Below, one piece after another: positions 4,880 to 7,092 of a stretch of DNA of 7,092 bases. Source of the stretch: Acidimicrobiia bacterium (GTDB lineage: Bacteria; Actinomycetota; Acidimicrobiia; IMCC26256; PALSA-555); contig JALHSW010000231.1 of the NCBI GenBank assembly GCA_022865365.1, positions 1-7,092 on the forward strand. The letters are read 5' to 3'. The position numbers and the translations under genes were made by a program. Numbering within the stretch: the stretch's first letter is position 1; each line of letters starts with the position of its first letter. The notes beneath the pieces were generated by a model. It made no database searches. It worked only from the letters and a program-made list of their open reading frames with translations, and was not told where the DNA came from.

Positions 4880-6415
4880 TCACGCGTTCAGACCGTGGTA
4901 GAGCGGCTGCAAGGCTTCGAACACGGCCACGAACTGCTCGTGCATCGCGTCGTGGGCCTCTCGGTTGGCCGCGTTCGGCTCGAACTCGGCGTCGACGATC
5001 ACGAGACCCGCGAGGTCGTCCTCGTCGAGCGTGCCGGCCCGATGGTGTGCGAGGAGTGCCGCCGCGCGTGCGTTGGCAAAGTCGGGCGCCTCGAGCGTGC
5101 GGACCGGGCGGTCGACGACGTCGGCGAGGGTCTGAGCCCAGACCGGCGAGCGCGCGGCACCGCCACCGAAGACGAACTCTTCGATGTGCTCACCCGTGAA
5201 GTCCTCCACGAAGGGCGCGAGCCAAGCGAAGTTGTGGCAGATCCCTTCGACCACGGCGCGCACCAGATGCGTGCGGCGGGTATCGAGGGACAGGTTCAGG
5301 AACCCGCCTCGCATGCGCGTGTCGGCTCTCGGTGCGAGCGTGCCCGCCAGCCACGGGAGGAACAGCACGCCCTCACTCCCCGCCTGCACGGCGCGGAGCG
5401 CATCGTCGAGGTGTTCGAAGTGGTCGGCGGCGACGTGATGGGCGAGCTCATCGGACGCGTACACCAGGTTCGCGAGCACATGCTCGAGCGCCTTGCCGCC
5501 GAGCCCGTTCTCGGCGAAGACCACGTAGCGGCCACCGAGCGGTCCGGGAATGGACGCGATCTCGTGGTCGAGGTCGGTGTCCTTGCGATCCATGGTCTCG
5601 ATGAGCACGCTGGTCGTGCCGATCATCGCTCCGGCCCGTCCCGGCCGGTACGCGCCGGTCGCGATCGCCCCCACCTGGCTGTCGTTCACCCCGGCGTACA
5701 CGATCGCGTCCCCGGGGATGCCGAGCTCGTCGGCGATCTCGGGGAGCGGCTCACCCACGGCCGCGCCGATGTCGATCAGCGGTGGCAGCCGGTCGGCGTC
5801 GACGCCGGCAAGGCGAACGAGATCGGCGTCGTACTCGGTGATGCCGATCGTGCGGTTGTCGCACATTTGGGTCGTGAGCATCGTGCACTGCGTCGCCGCC
5901 ACGCGCCCCGTGAGCCGCAAGTTGACGAAGTCCATCGGCTCCAGGTACGTGGCCGTCGCCGCGTGCACGTCGGGTCGGTCCAATTGGAGGTGGAGGATGT
6001 GGGCGAGGGACAGACCGCCACCAACCGGCGGGATGCCGTGGTGATCGACGAACACCTCGAGCGACTCGGGATGGCGTTCCATGATCGCGAAGCTGTGGTC
6101 GGTACCCCGCTGATCCAGGTACAGCACGAGATCGCCGGTCGGGCTCCCCTGCTCGTCGACGGGAACCGTCGACGAGTACTGGCTCGCGCACAGGACGGCG
6201 CCCACGGTCCCGGCCGCAGCGGGCGCGGCCGCGGTCACCTCGCGGACCGCGCCGACCACCGCGTCCCACAGCGCCTCGGGGCTCTGCTCGGCGACGTCGC
6301 CATCACGCACGGTGGGGATCGGTCGCGAAGCACTGGCCACGATCGTGCCGTCGTCGGCGACCAGCGCCGCTTTCGCGTTCGTCGTTCCGACGTCGATTCC
6401 GAGCGTGTGACCCAT
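4880..6415 (-). CDS. FGGY-family carbohydrate kinase (xylulokinase-like, substrate unknown)
   Basis: The 511-residue protein has the two actin-like ATPase domains of FGGY kinases and about their usual length. The N-terminal domain opens with LGIDVGTTNAKAAL (5-18), the phosphate-1 loop. DQR at 101-103 matches the sugar-contacting region of xylulokinases. D245 in AGVNDSQVGAIATGA is the expected catalytic base that activates the sugar hydroxyl. The C-terminal domain has GTTSVL (266-271), FLPWLAGTLAPRADTRMRGG (352-371) and the nucleotide-binding GGGAARSPVWAQTLADVV (417-434). All catalytic motifs are intact, so an ATP-dependent sugar, polyol or related kinase is expected. I do not recognise a substrate-specific signature, and calling it xylulokinase would be over-reach. 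The ATG at 6415 has only a weak GGGT upstream, but the conserved DxGTT lies at the normal distance. Its downstream partner on the same strand is the lyase-like enzyme, suggesting its product is cleaved next (inference). Confidence 0.92.
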   Translation of the reverse strand: MGHTLGIDVGTTNAKAALVADDGTIVASASRPIPTVRDGDVAEQSPEALWDAVVGAVREVTAAAPAAAGTVGAVLCASQYSSTVPVDEQGSPTGDLVLYLDQRGTDHSFAIMERHPESLEVFVDHHGIPPVGGGLSLAHILHLQLDRPDVHAATATYLEPMDFVNLRLTGRVAATQCTMLTTQMCDNRTIGITEYDADLVRLAGVDADRLPPLIDIGAAVGEPLPEIADELGIPGDAIVYAGVNDSQVGAIATGAYRPGRAGAMIGTTSVLIETMDRKDTDLDHEIASIPGPLGGRYVVFAENGLGGKALEHVLANLVYASDELAHHVAADHFEHLDDALRAVQAGSEGVLFLPWLAGTLAPRADTRMRGGFLNLSLDTRRTHLVRAVVEGICHNFAWLAPFVEDFTGEHIEEFVFGGGAARSPVWAQTLADVVDRPVRTLEAPDFANARAAALLAHHRAGTLDEDDLAGLVIVDAEFEPNAANREAHDAMHEQFVAVFEALQPLYHGLNA

Positions 6416-6630
6416 CGACCCATTCTGGCCCAGCCACTGCCGGCTCTCCAGCGCCGCCGGCCCTCACGGTGCGACGGGCTTCCTCATCCCTCACGTGGAT
6501 GAGAAGTGCTCGAAATCCAACGTCCTCCCACACACGAACCGCCCGACGCGCCGGTCGAGCGCGACCGCGGCGCGACGAATGATCTGCTGCTGCGCCGAGG
6601 TACGGAGGCCCAGACGAGTGTCCCGCGGGC
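6416..6630. other. Intergenic region upstream of the kinase-lyase operon
   Basis: This spacer separates the HNH-protein stop from the kinase start on the minus strand, and should hold the operon promoter and perhaps the HNH gene's terminator. The inverted repeat at 6479-6506 is the main structure and is listed separately. Two GCCGGC palindromes lie near 6439-6462. Minus-strand frames through here have short protein-like stretches but no start or ribosome binding site, so I call no gene. I see no clear -10 box. Confidence 0.5.
6479..6506. promoter_or_regulatory. Inverted repeat upstream of the kinase gene: operator or terminator
   Basis: CTCATCC (6483-6489) and GGATGAG (6497-6503) are perfect 7-bp arms around a 7-base spacer. 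The arms extend by CTT/AAG (6479-6481 and 6504-6506) if one C at 6482 is bulged. The right distance is about 64 bases upstream of the kinase ATG, which suits an operator for a dimeric regulator of the operon. It is also 125-150 bases past the HNH gene stop, so it could serve as that gene's terminator, although no T-tract follows. The AT content of the arms is higher than the surroundings. Confidence 0.45.
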
Positions 6631-7092
6631 TCAGCCGGTGTCGGGGGGTGCCCGGTCGGGGGGTGTGAGCCGCCAGCCTGTGTGGTGTGAGCCTTGGAGT
6701 TGGTAGTGCTTGTGGGTGATGAGGTCGTGGTGGTGGCCACAGGCGCGGACTTCGGTCTCGAGGGAGCTGATGCCGTCGTCGGTGACGCGGGTGGTGTGGT
6801 GGATCTCGAGGCCGTCGGTGGCGTGACAGCCTTCGATGCGACAGTGCCCATCTGTGGGGGCGGAGCGCCATTCGATGGCGGTGTTGAGGAACGTGTCGCC
6901 GCTTCGGCCGAGGTGTGCGATGTGGGTGACGTCGCGGCCGTGGGTGAGGACCACGTCGACGATGGGGTGCTCGGTGGCGAGGCGCTCGATGACCGACACC
7001 GGGACGGGTCCGGTGCCTTCGATCTCGCAGATCTCGCCGGGTTCGGTGTGGCCGCGTACGTAGGCGGCGTAGTCGAAGCGGGCCCGCAGCAC
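6631..7092 (-). CDS. HNH endonuclease-domain protein (13E12/DUF222-type), C-terminal part
   Basis: The frame is open at the right edge, so 153 C-terminal residues are seen and the N-terminal DUF222-like part is missing. The first half carries a stretch typical of these actinobacterial proteins: GEICEIEGTGPVPVSVI (19-35), then DVTHIAHLGR (54-63) and a TAIEWRS (71-77) that corresponds to the usual ALEWR. The HNH module follows: C84-x4-C89, LEIHH (95-99), and C118-G-HHH ending at H122, with the cysteines expected to hold a structural zinc. The central asparagine is missing: the position usually read as L-x-N-L is LETE (111-114). The family is highly paralogous in actinobacteria and its role is unproven. 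Nuclease activity is assumed from the domain. The GTG codon at 7092-7090 is probably internal and not the start. The coding end contains an 11-bp direct repeat. Confidence 0.88.
   Translation of the reverse strand: MLRARFDYAAYVRGHTEPGEICEIEGTGPVPVSVIERLATEHPIVDVVLTHGRDVTHIAHLGRSGDTFLNTAIEWRSAPTDGHCRIEGCHATDGLEIHHTTRVTDDGISSLETEVRACGHHHDLITHKHYQLQGSHHTGWRLTPPDRAPPDTG
6640..6665. repeat. 11-bp direct repeat in the 3' end of the HNH-protein gene
   Basis: GTCGGGGGGTG occurs at 6640-6650 and 6655-6665, 15 bp apart. In the minus-strand coding frame it encodes the repeated tail PPDRAPPDTG. A 15-bp period keeps the frame, so it is likely a small in-frame duplication in a disordered tail, with no evident regulatory role. 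Confidence 0.7.

Noticed and set aside
3568..5199. Long plus-strand open frame antisense to the lyase and kinase
   Set aside because: It is an antisense shadow across two well-supported genes and has no conserved protein features.
4895..6502. Long plus-strand open frame antisense to the kinase
   Set aside because: The opposite strand encodes a full FGGY kinase with all its motifs. This frame has a biased, motif-free composition.

Overview
This is a high-GC window whose genes use G or C at nearly every third codon position. The gene content points to an actinobacterium: a thiolase-like protein of the mycobacterial TLP1 type, a mycobacterial-style NTF2-like protein, and a 13E12/DUF222-type HNH protein. 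An environmental Acidimicrobiia-like lineage would fit, but that is an inference from gene style and not a phylogenetic result. I see no tRNA, rRNA, CRISPR array, insertion sequence or phage gene.

Layout, left to right. A short alanine-rich and coiled-coil protein on the minus strand (1-223) runs off the left edge. About 290 bp of mostly non-coding DNA follows, with a possible gene remnant at 275-409. A plus-strand pair comes next: a TLP1-type thiolase-like protein (516-2000) and, 36 bp later behind a strong Shine-Dalgarno sequence, a SnoaL/NTF2-fold protein (2037-2486). A hairpin just past this pair may end the transcript. A spacer of 232 bp leads to a plus-strand hemolysin III/PAQR-type seven-helix membrane protein (2719-3375).

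The remaining genes are on the minus strand and converge on the membrane protein. Read in their own direction they are the C-terminal half of an HNH-endonuclease-domain protein (7092-6631, open at the right edge), a 215-bp spacer containing a clear inverted repeat, an FGGY-family carbohydrate kinase (6415-4880), and a sphingosine-1-phosphate-lyase-like PLP enzyme (4824-3427). Kinase and lyase are 55 bp apart and probably form one operon. Three 12-bp tandem repeats lie in that gap, directly before the lyase ribosome binding site.

The most interesting unit is the kinase-lyase pair. An FGGY kinase phosphorylates a sugar or polyol. Enzymes of the S1P-lyase family cleave the carbon-carbon bond of phosphorylated amino alcohols. 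Together they suggest a phosphorylate-then-cleave catabolic route for an amino-polyol or amino-sugar type substrate, a pairing I do not recognise as a described pathway. The thiolase-like/NTF2 pair looks like an accessory lipid or CoA-related operon, but the thiolase-like protein lacks the usual catalytic residues, so its role is open.
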